Positions 8,832 to 17,756 of a stretch of DNA of 64,000 bases are shown here, in pieces. Where the stretch lies: the NCBI RefSeq assembly GCF_001439605.1, contig NZ_LMBX01000015.1, positions 1 through 64,000 on the forward strand. Reading direction: 5' to 3'. The position numbers and the translations under genes were made by a program. This DNA comes from Cytobacillus praedii. GTDB taxonomy: Bacteria; Bacillota; Bacilli; Bacillales; Cytobacillaceae. Positions within the stretch are counted from its first letter, which is position 1. Each line of letters opens with the position of its first letter. The notes beneath the pieces are model-generated. The model searched no databases. It was given only the letters and a program-made list of their open reading frames with translations, and was not told the DNA's origin.

Positions 8832-9090
8832 TACGCTCCCTCCCTTCCCGCTCCCATTGTTTTGTTTGCTGAAGAAAGTGATTTTTTCTCTCCTGTAACA
8901 CTGCAATCTCTGCCAGAACCGGCGGAAAGGGATGCCTCGCAATATGAGCGGTCAATTTTTGCATGACAAGCTTACAATCCATTTCCTTCATCACCCTTAG
9001 CCACATGAGCACTGTTTCATCGCTGATTTTGAATTGCGGATATACTGATTCAATCGTCGCTAACACTTGAATGACTTCTTTCTTATCCAT
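8761..9090 (-). CDS. Helicase loader/inhibitor, SPP1 gp39-like
   Basis: This is a small helical protein of 109 residues. The segment KKEVIQVLATIESVYPQFKI, then VLMWLRVMKEMD, then IARHPFPPVLAEIA resembles the phage 'loader and inhibitor of G40P' family (SPP1 gp39, about 126 residues), which binds the helicase and delivers it to the replisome organizer. It sits between organizer and helicase genes, the same order as SPP1 38-39-40. The ATG at 9090 has GAGAGGG nine bases before it. The family call rests on pattern plus gene order. Confidence 0.65.
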   Translation of the reverse strand: MDKKEVIQVLATIESVYPQFKISDETVLMWLRVMKEMDCKLVMQKLTAHIARHPFPPVLAEIAVLQERKNHFLQQTKQWEREGRERIVRDQQLARRKPTPEWLSPSIRK

Positions 9091-9105
9091 TGTCCTCAAC
9101 CCTCT

Positions 9106-9933
9106 CTATTGGAGGATCCCTTGCATTTCGAGCCGGGCAATGCGGTCCAGAAGGGTTTCTCTTTGAGGTTTCTTCTTTTTCCCTTTAGATTTCTCAAGGC
9201 GTGTGACAATCGCCGCCTCATAATAGGCCATGCTGTTGATGCGCTGATTTGGTGATTTTTTCTGATAAGTCGAATAAATATTTTCCATCCAATTAAGAAT
9301 ATTTTCTAGCGGGACGTCAAGCATGGCGACTTTTTCAATTGCATACATGTCCTTCGCTGACAAGAATGCCCCATGATTGCGGAGCTGCAGAAATCGCTCC
9401 GTGATGGCATGAGTTCTCGCGGTTTTGTCCCTCTTTTCCTCAATCTGGGGCTCTCCTAGCTGATCCTTCTCTTTTACTACCTTTTCCTCTTTCTTCTCTC
9501 TTTCTTGATTTTGTTCCACCTTCGTATCGTCCTCGTTTTCAGATGGTTCTTCCGTCGTTCCGCGAAAAGAAGGGCAAAAAAAATCTACGAATCCTTTTGT
9601 TTGAATTTCTTCACAGTTTATTAAAGTAAACAACGTTTCCACATTCGTTTCCTCAACAGTAATTAACCGTTTTTTCACGAGCTTATCCACCGACCGCTTG
9701 ATAGTGCTCTTGGAATACTGCTTCTCACCTCTGCCTTCACGGTACCCCAGATCCTCCACTAACTTCGAATAGGCCCTTATGTATTGCCCGCGTTTTAACG
9801 GGACACCGCTTACCATCCGCCCATCCTCTCTTGTTGCTCGTGTCAGCAGCAACAAATAGAGCCGGAACGGAACAATTTCGTTCCATAAATCAACCTCAAT
9901 CACATCTCGATTCAATTTCACCCAGCCGCACAT
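9106..9933 (-). CDS. Replisome organizer-like protein, SPP1 gp38-like
   Basis: The 275-residue protein has an N-terminal winged-helix-like region (GWVKLNRDVIEVDLWNE, KRGQYIRAYSKL, then YSKSTIKRSVDKLVKKRLIT near 90-110), a charged linker at about 140-180, and a helical C-terminal domain (FLSAKDMYAIEKVAMLDVPL, then YEAAIVTRLE). This is the build of phage and Bacillus replication initiators that bind an origin and recruit the loader. It is the first gene of the module; the loader starts 15 bases after its stop. GAAGGGTGG precedes the ATG. Repeats for an origin inside its own reading frame, as in SPP1, were not obvious by eye. Confidence 0.65.
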   Translation of the reverse strand: MCGWVKLNRDVIEVDLWNEIVPFRLYLLLLTRATREDGRMVSGVPLKRGQYIRAYSKLVEDLGYREGRGEKQYSKSTIKRSVDKLVKKRLITVEETNVETLFTLINCEEIQTKGFVDFFCPSFRGTTEEPSENEDDTKVEQNQEREKKEEKVVKEKDQLGEPQIEEKRDKTARTHAITERFLQLRNHGAFLSAKDMYAIEKVAMLDVPLENILNWMENIYSTYQKKSPNQRINSMAYYEAAIVTRLEKSKGKKKKPQRETLLDRIARLEMQGILQ

Positions 9934-10151
9934 ATATTTACCACCCTTCCATTTATATTCTCACCTTTTATATATAGAAATGTAGCCAAATTGGACAGGG
10001 TCATTCTGTTTACTAAATAAAAATGACCAGGTGCTGTGAACACCTGATCAACGCCAGCTGGAAGCCGTATATGAAATGACTGCCTATAAGGCAAGAATAA
10101 ATTTAGCCCAAATTTGGGAATATAATATAAATTGTTCCGAAGGTGGATGAC

Positions 10152-10940
10152 ATGAACAACTATACAAATGATAACACTGCCAGACGATATAAAGCCCATG
10201 TTAGTATTTTTGGAACAACACAATTGCATTTAAGAAATCCTTATATCATTGCATGGTGGTCCGCAGCGTTTCCTGGGTTCGGGCATATGCTTTTATCTAA
10301 ATACCTTAGAGGCTACGCATTATTTATTTGGGAAGTTATTGTTAATGTTAATGCGCATGTTAATTCTGCAATGATTTATTCCTTTCAAGGGAATATTGAC
10401 ATGGCAAAGGATGTATTAGACACGAGATGGCTTCTTATGTATATTCCTGTTTACCTTTTTGGCATTTGGGACAGCTATCGGACAACAGTAGATATGAATC
10501 GAATTTACCTTTTAACAGACAGAGAGGATCACCGTTTTAATAGTTTTGCTATTGGGGCATTAGAGATTAACTACTTAGATAAACGGAATCCAATTGTTTC
10601 TTTGATGTGGTCACTGTGTATTCCTGGTCTAGGTCAGTTATATATTCATCGGATTTTAACAGCTATATTTGTCATCGTATGGCTAGTAATTTTTTATTAT
10701 TTTTCTCATATTCAAGAGGCGATCGTACTTTTGATTTTAGGGGATGTAAAAGAAGCTACTTCCGTGCTGCATTCAGACTGGCTTCTATTTATTCCTTCGC
10801 ATTATGGGTTTGCTATTTATGATTCCTATATTAATACGGTAGAAAATAATAAACTTTTTGAAAAAGATTTAAGAAAACATTTAACCTTGAATTATCAATC
10901 GAAAAAGTTCCAAATACTTAAAGGACAAAAAGTGAAGTGA
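10152..10940 (+). CDS. Membrane protein with duplicated PGFG domain
   Basis: The protein holds two homologous halves. Residues 27-115 and 135-225 each run N-P-x-x-x-x-x-W-S (NPYIIAWWS and NPIVSLMWS), then PGFGH or PGLGQ, a helix, a segment ending DTRW or HSDW, and a final WDSY or YDSY. Each half has three or four hydrophobic stretches. Function is unknown. The broken gene at 1253 is a single-domain relative. GAAGGTGG lies six bases before the ATG at 10152, better placed than for GTG at 10143. The next gene overlaps its stop, so the two form an operon. Confidence 0.7.
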   Translation: MNNYTNDNTARRYKAHVSIFGTTQLHLRNPYIIAWWSAAFPGFGHMLLSKYLRGYALFIWEVIVNVNAHVNSAMIYSFQGNIDMAKDVLDTRWLLMYIPVYLFGIWDSYRTTVDMNRIYLLTDREDHRFNSFAIGALEINYLDKRNPIVSLMWSLCIPGLGQLYIHRILTAIFVIVWLVIFYYFSHIQEAIVLLILGDVKEATSVLHSDWLLFIPSHYGFAIYDSYINTVENNKLFEKDLRKHLTLNYQSKKFQILKGQKVK

Positions 10941-11404
10941 CACATATGCAGCTTTTTTCAACATTTGAAACCACTGGATACTTAGAAATGGCCATTTCAA
11001 CTTTAGAAAAGAAAGGGATACAAAAAGAAAACATATTTGCTGTTCCACTGGATAATCGAGCAGAAGACAGTAAACTTTTTGATACCCTGCATCGCTCAGA
11101 CGGTACAAGTCTTATTGATATAGGCATGGCGTTAGCCACAGCATTTTCAGTGATTGGAGCAAGTATCGGATTTAAATTAGCGTGGGGTCCTATATATTGG
11201 GGGCTTATTGGCGCATTTGCTGGGTTCGTTCTTGGCTTTTGTATACGCCTTTTTGTGGAATTGGTTGTAAAGAAGAAGAAGAGAGTTTTAAAAGGAAAGC
11301 ATGCTGAAATCATCTTAATTGTTGATTGTGAAGAATCAAAAGCCGAATTAGTTGAGAATATCCTTTGGAGTCATTTTGCGTTAGGAGTAGCAAAGGTAAA
11401 GTGA
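10937..11404 (+). CDS. Hypothetical protein with central membrane hairpin
   Basis: Of 155 residues, the first 60 (SEFT-like TFETTGYLEMAISTLEKKGI) and last 40 look like a small soluble alpha/beta domain that would sense or bind, as in small ferredoxin-like folds. The middle, about 63-105, forms two membrane helices around a glycine-rich turn (IGASIGFKLAWGPIYWGLIG). The GTG start overlaps the preceding TGA stop by four bases; an ATG at 10946 is an alternative. I do not recognise a named family. It is co-transcribed with the duplicated-domain membrane protein and followed by a terminator. Confidence 0.6.
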   Translation: MTHMQLFSTFETTGYLEMAISTLEKKGIQKENIFAVPLDNRAEDSKLFDTLHRSDGTSLIDIGMALATAFSVIGASIGFKLAWGPIYWGLIGAFAGFVLGFCIRLFVELVVKKKKRVLKGKHAEIILIVDCEESKAELVENILWSHFALGVAKVK

Positions 11405-11423
11405 TTAGCACCATGATAATTGT

Positions 11424-11460
11424 TGAACACTCTGATTAGGTAAAGGTGTTCTGTTTTTTA
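11424..11460 (+). terminator. Terminator GAACAC / GTGTTC with T run
   Basis: A short stem with a loop of about 15 bases is followed by TGTTTTTTA, 20 bases after the preceding stop codon. Confidence 0.6.
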
Positions 11461-11522
11461 TACATAGAATAAATATAGTCAAAGATAGAAAGCGACAAAA
11501 TTAACGGCTCCCTAACAATAAG

Positions 11523-11571
11523 AGAAAGAACAACTCTTACTTAAGGAAAGGAGAGCAGTTCTTTCTTTTTG
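11523..11571. terminator. Hairpin AGAAAGAAC / GTTCTTTCT
   Basis: A nine-pair inverted repeat with a 26-base loop has a T run behind it on the plus strand. It lies in the gap between convergent genes and may back up the terminator at 11424. Confidence 0.4.
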
Positions 11572-11685
11572 TGGTGACAATAAAGATTAACGAATTACTA
11601 GGCAATTTCATAAATGGTAGATGTTATGTGGTTTATTCCTTGCGCATTAGAATTCGAGAGTATATATTTAAAACCTCTATAGTAT

Positions 11686-13719
11686 CTAACCTTTAAGTGC
11701 GGTTGCTATAAATGTCTGCATTTCGGCAAATGTCTTAAACATTTCCTGCCCTTTTCCTCGATCATGTGAGCCATTTGCAAGTACTCGAAGAAGGATTGGA
11801 TTATCACTCTGATTCAGTTCCTGCATTTTTGCAGCAAATTTTTTAGCATGATAAGGAGGAACATTATTATCAAATTCACCTGTTTGTAAATAAATTGCAG
11901 GATACTTGGCTGGTTTTATATTGTGGTACGGTGAATAGGAGAGCATATATTCAAATAAATCTTTATCCATTGGATCGCCATATTCTGTTATATACATGGG
12001 ACCTCTATCGTCATTTTTAAATCTAATCATGTCTGTATGCGGAACGGATGCGATAACAGCTCCCCATAGGTCGGGGCGAAGTGTGATCAAGGCTGTCATT
12101 AATAGTCCTCCATTTGAACCTCCACAAATGGCAATTTTCTTAGGGTTCGTCCAACTTTTCTCGATTAACCATTCTGTTATATCAATAAAGTCAAAAAACA
12201 CGTTTTTCTTATTCTCCAAATTCCCTTCCCTGTGCCATTGAGTACCATACTCATTTCCCCCACGTATATTGCAATTTACATAGACATATCCCTTTTCTAC
12301 CCATTCATGAATATCCAAACCTATGAAGAAGTTTTGAAAAGATGGGGGCATTGCATAATTGTAACCACCATATCCATACATTAGAGTAGGGTTATTGCCA
12401 TCCAATTTAATATCCTTTTTATGAACAATGAAGGCAGGAACTTTAGTCCCATCACGAACTACTATAAACTCTCTTGTAATTGTTATATCATCTTTAACAT
12501 CTGATTCATCCGTTACAAATACCGTTTTAAGTTCATCGGTTTTCAAGTTATATTTGAGTCTACTTGGAGGGGTTAAGAAAGATTCAAATCCAAAATATAC
12601 CGTGCCTGACGGTGAAACCATTGTTGAAAGAAACCCTCCTATTCCAGTTACAGTACCCATTTCCGATGGTAAAGTTAGATTTTTAATCCACTCACCCTGA
12701 TAATCAAACACAGCTAACTCTGAAACAACATCATCCATATAAGAGACTAAAATCATATCCTCATCTGCAATCGCGCCTTGGATAATCTTTTTACACTCAG
12801 GGATTACAACTTTTGCATTTTCACAGGTTCCTCCATTCCTTTCTATAGCAATGATATTCCCAAAGGCGCACTTATGGTTCGTAAGAATCAAATGGAAATC
12901 GGAGGTTGTACCTATATATTCAAAACCAGCCACGATATTATCGGTTAAGGTTCGTACTTCCCTTTTATCAATATCGATCATTAAAAGCTTACTGTTGACA
13001 TAATCAGTACATATTTGGGCAAATATGTATTTACTATCCTTCGAAGCAGTTAAGATGATGAAAGGAGAGTTTTCTTTATAAATGAATACTGTTTCTGTGA
13101 TATCTGTTTTCCAATTATACGTCTTAATATAATTGATATTTATGCATTTATCATGATCAACCTTTGCATCGGAGAAATAAATGGTCTCTCCATCATCCGA
13201 CCAGACAGCGGAAAAACAATTATCTATTTGTTTTAATAACACTTTTGTTTGATAGTTGTAGACCAATATGGATGGACGTGCTGCACCGTGAGGATTTACA
13301 GAAACAATGCAAAATCCATTATCCTTTGGTGAAGGTTTTACACCATATACATTAAATTTTTTTCCAAACATATTGCTATCGGCTACAGTTTCAAGTTCAT
13401 TATATTCTAAGTCTAAAATAACCGCAGAAAATTCCCCATTCTCATTCATTTTGCCAGCAAATATTTTGTCTCCAAGTTCATATTCACCAGAGTAATCAGG
13501 TTTTTTCATTTTATCCATCATCTTCTTTTGAAGTCCTTGAACATTCTCCTTTGTGGAATAGGCAAAATAGTTATCTGTAAAGTTATTTTGTTGTTCGACC
13601 CACTCCAATACACCTGGATCCTTTGCATTTTCAAGCCAAACATAGGGGTCAGACAAAATTGTCCCATGATAATTTTCTTTAAATGCTATTTTTGTAGTAT
13701 GAGGATAAATTGTATTCAT
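11686..13719 (-). CDS. Prolyl oligopeptidase family serine peptidase (S9)
   Basis: This cytoplasmic peptidase cleaves short peptides after proline. The 677 residues match full-length prolyl endopeptidases: an N-terminal seven-bladed propeller (about 60-400) opening with SDPYVWLEN, then the hydrolase domain. The nucleophile is Ser535 in GGSNGG, with Asp617 in TGEFDNNVPP and His652 in NGSHDRGKG. There is no signal peptide. GAGGAGTATACCCA sets the ATG. It is the last gene of the peptide transporter and peptidase block, so it probably digests imported proline-containing peptides. Asp617 lies in GEFDNN, where many relatives have GDHDDR, but the acid itself is kept. Confidence 0.9.
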   Translation of the reverse strand: MNTIYPHTTKIAFKENYHGTILSDPYVWLENAKDPGVLEWVEQQNNFTDNYFAYSTKENVQGLQKKMMDKMKKPDYSGEYELGDKIFAGKMNENGEFSAVILDLEYNELETVADSNMFGKKFNVYGVKPSPKDNGFCIVSVNPHGAARPSILVYNYQTKVLLKQIDNCFSAVWSDDGETIYFSDAKVDHDKCININYIKTYNWKTDITETVFIYKENSPFIILTASKDSKYIFAQICTDYVNSKLLMIDIDKREVRTLTDNIVAGFEYIGTTSDFHLILTNHKCAFGNIIAIERNGGTCENAKVVIPECKKIIQGAIADEDMILVSYMDDVVSELAVFDYQGEWIKNLTLPSEMGTVTGIGGFLSTMVSPSGTVYFGFESFLTPPSRLKYNLKTDELKTVFVTDESDVKDDITITREFIVVRDGTKVPAFIVHKKDIKLDGNNPTLMYGYGGYNYAMPPSFQNFFIGLDIHEWVEKGYVYVNCNIRGGNEYGTQWHREGNLENKKNVFFDFIDITEWLIEKSWTNPKKIAICGGSNGGLLMTALITLRPDLWGAVIASVPHTDMIRFKNDDRGPMYITEYGDPMDKDLFEYMLSYSPYHNIKPAKYPAIYLQTGEFDNNVPPYHAKKFAAKMQELNQSDNPILLRVLANGSHDRGKGQEMFKTFAEMQTFIATALKG

Positions 13720-13747
13720 TGGGTATACTCCTCTCGATTAAGATTCA

Positions 13748-14383
13748 TTAATAAAGTCCTTTAGAATAACTTTCATCAAGATCTTCTTGAATAGATTCTA
13801 CACTTTCATTAGGTAGTTTAGAGTGTTCTAATAATATTTTAGAAGCGGATGGTAATGATGCTTTATCCTCCCAAGAATTTGGTTCCCATAGATTTGAACG
13901 TTTAAAGGCTTTTGCACAATGTATAAAACATTCCTCAACCTCTATTCCAATACCCAAAAGCGGCTTTTTCCCTTTAAACGACATCTTTTCAAGGAGTTCA
14001 TCGTCCGTTACTATCATTGCTTTTCCATTTACTCTTAGTGTCTCTCCTATGCCTGGTATAAAAAAGAGAAGACCTACCCTAGGGTTTGATAATATATTTC
14101 TTAATGAATCTATTCTCTTATTCCCAGGTCTTTCCGGTATAATTAATTGCATCTTATTTAATACTTGAACGAACCCTTTATTGTCTCCTCTCGGTGAAAC
14201 ATCGCAAAATCCGGATTCATCTGAGGTGGAAATAACTAAAAACGGGGATTTAGAAATGAAATCAGCACAGTTGTGATCAAGGTATGAAATCACTTTCCTT
14301 CTTATCAATTCACCTGGAAGTCCTATAATCGATCGTAGTTCTTCTTCCTTGTTAACCTTTTTTAGAAATTGATAGTCTCCCAT
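13748..14383 (-). CDS. Pyridoxamine 5'-phosphate oxidase-like FMN-binding protein
   Basis: The 211-residue protein has a split-barrel flavin fold. CDVSPRGDNKGFV, near 77-89, and RVGLLFFIPGIGETLRVNGKA, near 120-140, are the usual strands of the PNPOx-like group (the MSMEG_1061 kind). Members bind FMN or F420 and reduce small substrates; the true reaction here is unknown. It lies between the S9 peptidase and the M14 carypeptidase-type gene in one direction, so it is probably co-transcribed with them. AGGGGGA precedes the ATG. Confidence 0.75.
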   Translation of the reverse strand: MGDYQFLKKVNKEEELRSIIGLPGELIRRKVISYLDHNCADFISKSPFLVISTSDESGFCDVSPRGDNKGFVQVLNKMQLIIPERPGNKRIDSLRNILSNPRVGLLFFIPGIGETLRVNGKAMIVTDDELLEKMSFKGKKPLLGIGIEVEECFIHCAKAFKRSNLWEPNSWEDKASLPSASKILLEHSKLPNESVESIQEDLDESYSKGLY

Positions 14384-14471
14384 ATTCTCCCCCTAAAATA
14401 TATCTTTATCTAGAACAAGACGGTATTGTATCAATAATTAACTTTTCACATCCTAAACTTCACCTAAAACA

Positions 14472-14514
14472 GGTCCACCGCCTTCTGTACAAAAGTACAG
14501 ATAAGCGACGGACC
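14472..14514 (-). terminator. Hairpin GGTCC...CTGTAC / GTACAG...GGACC
   Basis: An interrupted stem of outer GGTCC/GGACC and inner CTGTAC/GTACAG arms stands 12 bases after the M14 peptidase stop. The T run is weak, so it may attenuate rather than stop transcription into the genes below. Confidence 0.4.
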
Positions 14515-14526
14515 ATTCACATCCTT

Positions 14527-15927
14527 TTAGCTATGAACTTTATTCTTCTGTAAATAATCCGCAACTAACAAGCCGCATTCTAATTGAATGGCAACAAGCT
14601 TTTTAATAGGTACGACCTGGTAATTGATCTTTTCCTCTAATTCCTCACTAAGGTCTTTTAAATGTTCCAATGCACTATCAAATGCTTGTTTTAAAGTACT
14701 TTTTTTATCTTGATTTTCTTCGTTGGTTTCTTCCATTTTTGTTAATTCCGTTTCACTTGCCCTCACTAATAGACCATAAGATAGCATTTTATAAAACTTT
14801 GTAACTAATAAATTGTCAAATTCTTCAGCCACTGTAGCATTTTTTAGGAAATCGGGATTTTCCGATACCATTGCTTTCGTTGCAGTATTATTTTCTGCGT
14901 TATCAGTAAACGCCTCTAATGCGAGTCGGAAAGGATTTCTTTCATCTGAATACGGTTTGATTATATTTAACGTCTTTAAAATATATTTATCTGATTCCTC
15001 AGTAAACTCCAAGCTCTTTAAGACTGCATCTTTCCGGCTTAAATCTGATTCTGAAAGATCCTTGATTCTTTCATCAAAAAAGTAGGGCAACTCTGTCAAT
15101 AGGGTAAATGATCCCCATTTTTCCAGTGCATAATCGGCGCTGCATGTTCCAACATTTATACTTTTTTCAGGATTTTCAATGCCGTATTTTTCTAGATAGT
15201 CATAGTTTTGGCGAATTCCCAAGCTTTGATAAATGGCTGGGTCATATGCCACACAATATGGAGCTTCAGGTTCTCCCAAACTAAGTGGAACCCCTTGTTT
15301 CGTTGCCGAATTTCGTAAATCATCATAGATGTCTCGAGTTTCTCCAGTAATGTACCAGTACGCTCCTCCAAAACCTGCATTATGCAGCGAATAAATAAAT
15401 TTTGGTTTTATCTCATCAATGAGATTCATCATAGCCTTGGTTTCAGGGATAGGATTATGGAAATGTAATTTCTTGTAATCAATTGGAAAGGTCCAGTCAA
15501 CCTGCTGATGTCCAGCAGGTCTGAAAAAGTTTCTTGAGTATTCATATAGTGTGAAGGGACCTTTAAACCAATTTTCGTTTAGCTTTGTACCATCTGCGTC
15601 CCATGATTTGACGACATACCATGTATAGTCCAATTCTTTTCGTAGAGCTTCATTGCTAGCAAGTTCCCTTGTAAAGTATTCCAACATCATGGCACCAATA
15701 GGCTCATTCGGATGGGGTAATCCGAACATAAGTGCATTATTAGAACCATTCCCAATTTTCAGACAATATAACGGATGGTTATTTCTTGTTCTCCCCATTT
15801 CAAAAATATCTACAACTTCTGGAAACTCTTCGGCCAACTTATGGCTGCTAGCATCCATTTCATCGACAGTTAAAAATACCTTATAGTCAGGGATATTATT
15901 GATTACATCTTCAAAAAGCTTATTCAT
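14527..15927 (-). CDS. M14 family zinc carboxypeptidase
   Basis: This 466-residue exopeptidase removes C-terminal residues from peptides. The zinc site is visible as HPNE near 72-75 (H-x-x-E) and the third ligand in SLHNAG near 181. A long helical C-terminal part (about 300-466) carries many Glu and Lys residues. No signal peptide is present, so it acts inside the cell. GAGGTATAGA lies before the ATG. It follows directly on the peptide-binding lipoprotein gene, supporting a role in breaking down what the transporter brings in. The tail region is longer than in secreted carboxypeptidases. Confidence 0.85.
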   Translation of the reverse strand: MNKLFEDVINNIPDYKVFLTVDEMDASSHKLAEEFPEVVDIFEMGRTRNNHPLYCLKIGNGSNNALMFGLPHPNEPIGAMMLEYFTRELASNEALRKELDYTWYVVKSWDADGTKLNENWFKGPFTLYEYSRNFFRPAGHQQVDWTFPIDYKKLHFHNPIPETKAMMNLIDEIKPKFIYSLHNAGFGGAYWYITGETRDIYDDLRNSATKQGVPLSLGEPEAPYCVAYDPAIYQSLGIRQNYDYLEKYGIENPEKSINVGTCSADYALEKWGSFTLLTELPYFFDERIKDLSESDLSRKDAVLKSLEFTEESDKYILKTLNIIKPYSDERNPFRLALEAFTDNAENNTATKAMVSENPDFLKNATVAEEFDNLLVTKFYKMLSYGLLVRASETELTKMEETNEENQDKKSTLKQAFDSALEHLKDLSEELEEKINYQVVPIKKLVAIQLECGLLVADYLQKNKVHS

Positions 15928-15982
15928 TCTATACCTCCTCGTATTTTAGCCAAAGGACAAGCTGCCACTTTATAGAAAGGGA

Positions 15983-17557
15983 TTATTGAATATCAGTATA
16001 GGTATACTCTTGCCACCCCCATTTACCGGCCCCATCAATCGGTAAGTTCACATAGGCAGCATTATTGGCGTCATACCCTGCATAAGTGACAATCGGTACA
16101 AAAGGCAGATCCTCGGCAAGTAGTGTCTGTGCTTCTTTATAGTATTGAGCTCTCATTTCCTGGTCTCCAGTTGCTGCTCCTTTTGCAGTTAATTCATCAA
16201 ATTTAGGGTTACTATATTCACCATAGTTACTTCCTACCCCTGTACCATATCGTTTGGCAAGAGCTGCAGGATCTGGACCCATAAACCCACCTTGCATTTC
16301 AATCATAAAATCTCTTTCTACGCTAACCTTTTGATTCCATGCATTGAATTCACTTACCTTGAGCTCTATGCCAATTCCTGCTTCTGCTAAGGTTGCTTTC
16401 ATCAGATTGGCCATATCTGGATAACCACTTCCTTCAAATACATCAAGGGTAATCCCTGTTACATAAAAACCATTAGCATCCTTCTTATAACCTGCATTCT
16501 CAAGAATTTTTTTGGCTTCAACAATATTAAATTGAGGGGAGACCTCTTCTGTATTCGCTGCCCAGTCAATTAAGGATGGATACATGCTATACTCCGGTAC
16601 CTGGACGCCATTATAAACCTTTTTAGAAATTTCCTCCTTATTGATTGCCGTTGCAATAGCTTTTCTCAAATGTACATCTGCCAATGTCTCATTTTTTAGA
16701 TTAAAAATTATTCGGGCAGGTGAAGGATATTCATTTAATGCCATTCTAATTTTGCCATTTGCCTTCATTTGGTCAACACTGGATGATGGAACATTTTCAT
16801 AAACATCAATCTCCCCATTAATAAGTGCCTGAATCGCAGTTTGTTCATCAGGTATTATAGAAAAAACAAGTTTATCTAGCTTTGGTTCGCCATCATGATA
16901 GTCCTTATTCGGTATCAAGGAAATGTTAACCCCTTGTTTAAATTCAGAAAACTTAAATGGACCAGATCCAATTGGCTCTTTTGAAGCTGGATTATCCTCC
17001 CAGCTTTGGCCATTATTAAAGACATGTTCCGGTAAAATGAAAGTAGCATACCAGCCTAGATCAGCAATAAATGAAACATCAGGATCATTTAATTTAAAGA
17101 CTACGGTGTGATCATCTGGTACTTCAATAGAATTGACGATATCTAGTCTAGAATTAAAATAGTAAGTTTTATTTTCCTTAATAGTGTCGAACGTGTACTT
17201 TACATCTTTACTTGTTACTGGCTTTCCGTCATGCCATTTGGCATTATCTTTTAAATGAAAAGTAATAGCTAGCCCATCATCACTTACTTCCCAATCCTTT
17301 GCTAAGTCAGGAATGATTTGTTTGGATGCATCTAATTTGACCAATCTATTAAAGATATTTTGCACAATTGCATATGCATTATCATCTGCTATCGTATCAG
17401 GGTTAAACGACATTGGATCTCCCCCCGATCTCACAATCAATACTTTGTCACTTTTTGACTCTTTCCCTCCTGTTTCTGTTGAAGTGCCTGAGCACCCTAT
17501 AGCAATTATTGAAAAGAAAGCTAAGATTAAGATTAGGATATAAATTTTCCTCTTCAT
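15983..17557 (-). CDS. Peptide ABC transporter substrate-binding lipoprotein
   Basis: This is the extracellular receptor of an Opp/Dpp importer. The 524 residues begin with MKRKIYILILI and a lipobox ending AIGC, then the SBP_bac_5 fold with DWEVSDDGLAITFHLKDNAK and WHDGKPVTSKDVKYT. The ATG at 17557 is chosen because AAGGAGAGA precedes it by six bases; nine more residues are open upstream. It lies after the ATPase genes with a 200-base gap, so it may also have its own promoter. Peptides are the likely ligand because two peptidase genes follow; nickel or other ligands cannot be ruled out from sequence. Confidence 0.85.
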   Translation of the reverse strand: MKRKIYILILILAFFSIIAIGCSGTSTETGGKESKSDKVLIVRSGGDPMSFNPDTIADDNAYAIVQNIFNRLVKLDASKQIIPDLAKDWEVSDDGLAITFHLKDNAKWHDGKPVTSKDVKYTFDTIKENKTYYFNSRLDIVNSIEVPDDHTVVFKLNDPDVSFIADLGWYATFILPEHVFNNGQSWEDNPASKEPIGSGPFKFSEFKQGVNISLIPNKDYHDGEPKLDKLVFSIIPDEQTAIQALINGEIDVYENVPSSSVDQMKANGKIRMALNEYPSPARIIFNLKNETLADVHLRKAIATAINKEEISKKVYNGVQVPEYSMYPSLIDWAANTEEVSPQFNIVEAKKILENAGYKKDANGFYVTGITLDVFEGSGYPDMANLMKATLAEAGIGIELKVSEFNAWNQKVSVERDFMIEMQGGFMGPDPAALAKRYGTGVGSNYGEYSNPKFDELTAKGAATGDQEMRAQYYKEAQTLLAEDLPFVPIVTYAGYDANNAAYVNLPIDGAGKWGWQEYTYTDIQ

Positions 17558-17756
17558 ACTATCTCTCCTTGTCATAAAATGCATGGAAAATCCTATTAAT
17601 TTAACCTAAACATTCCATCTCATTCCTTATTAATCATATCAATTTACTTTTTAACAAGTTGAAGGGCCAGAGGTTTCTGTAATCTTACTAATTACCTATT
17701 AATAACTTTTCCCATTAATCAACTCCTCACCATTTAATAGTCTATTATTCTAGTAA

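Noticed and set aside
9918-10229. Minus-strand frame of 103 codons
   Set aside because: It covers the divergent promoter region and the start of the duplicated-domain gene, and the translation has no sense pattern.
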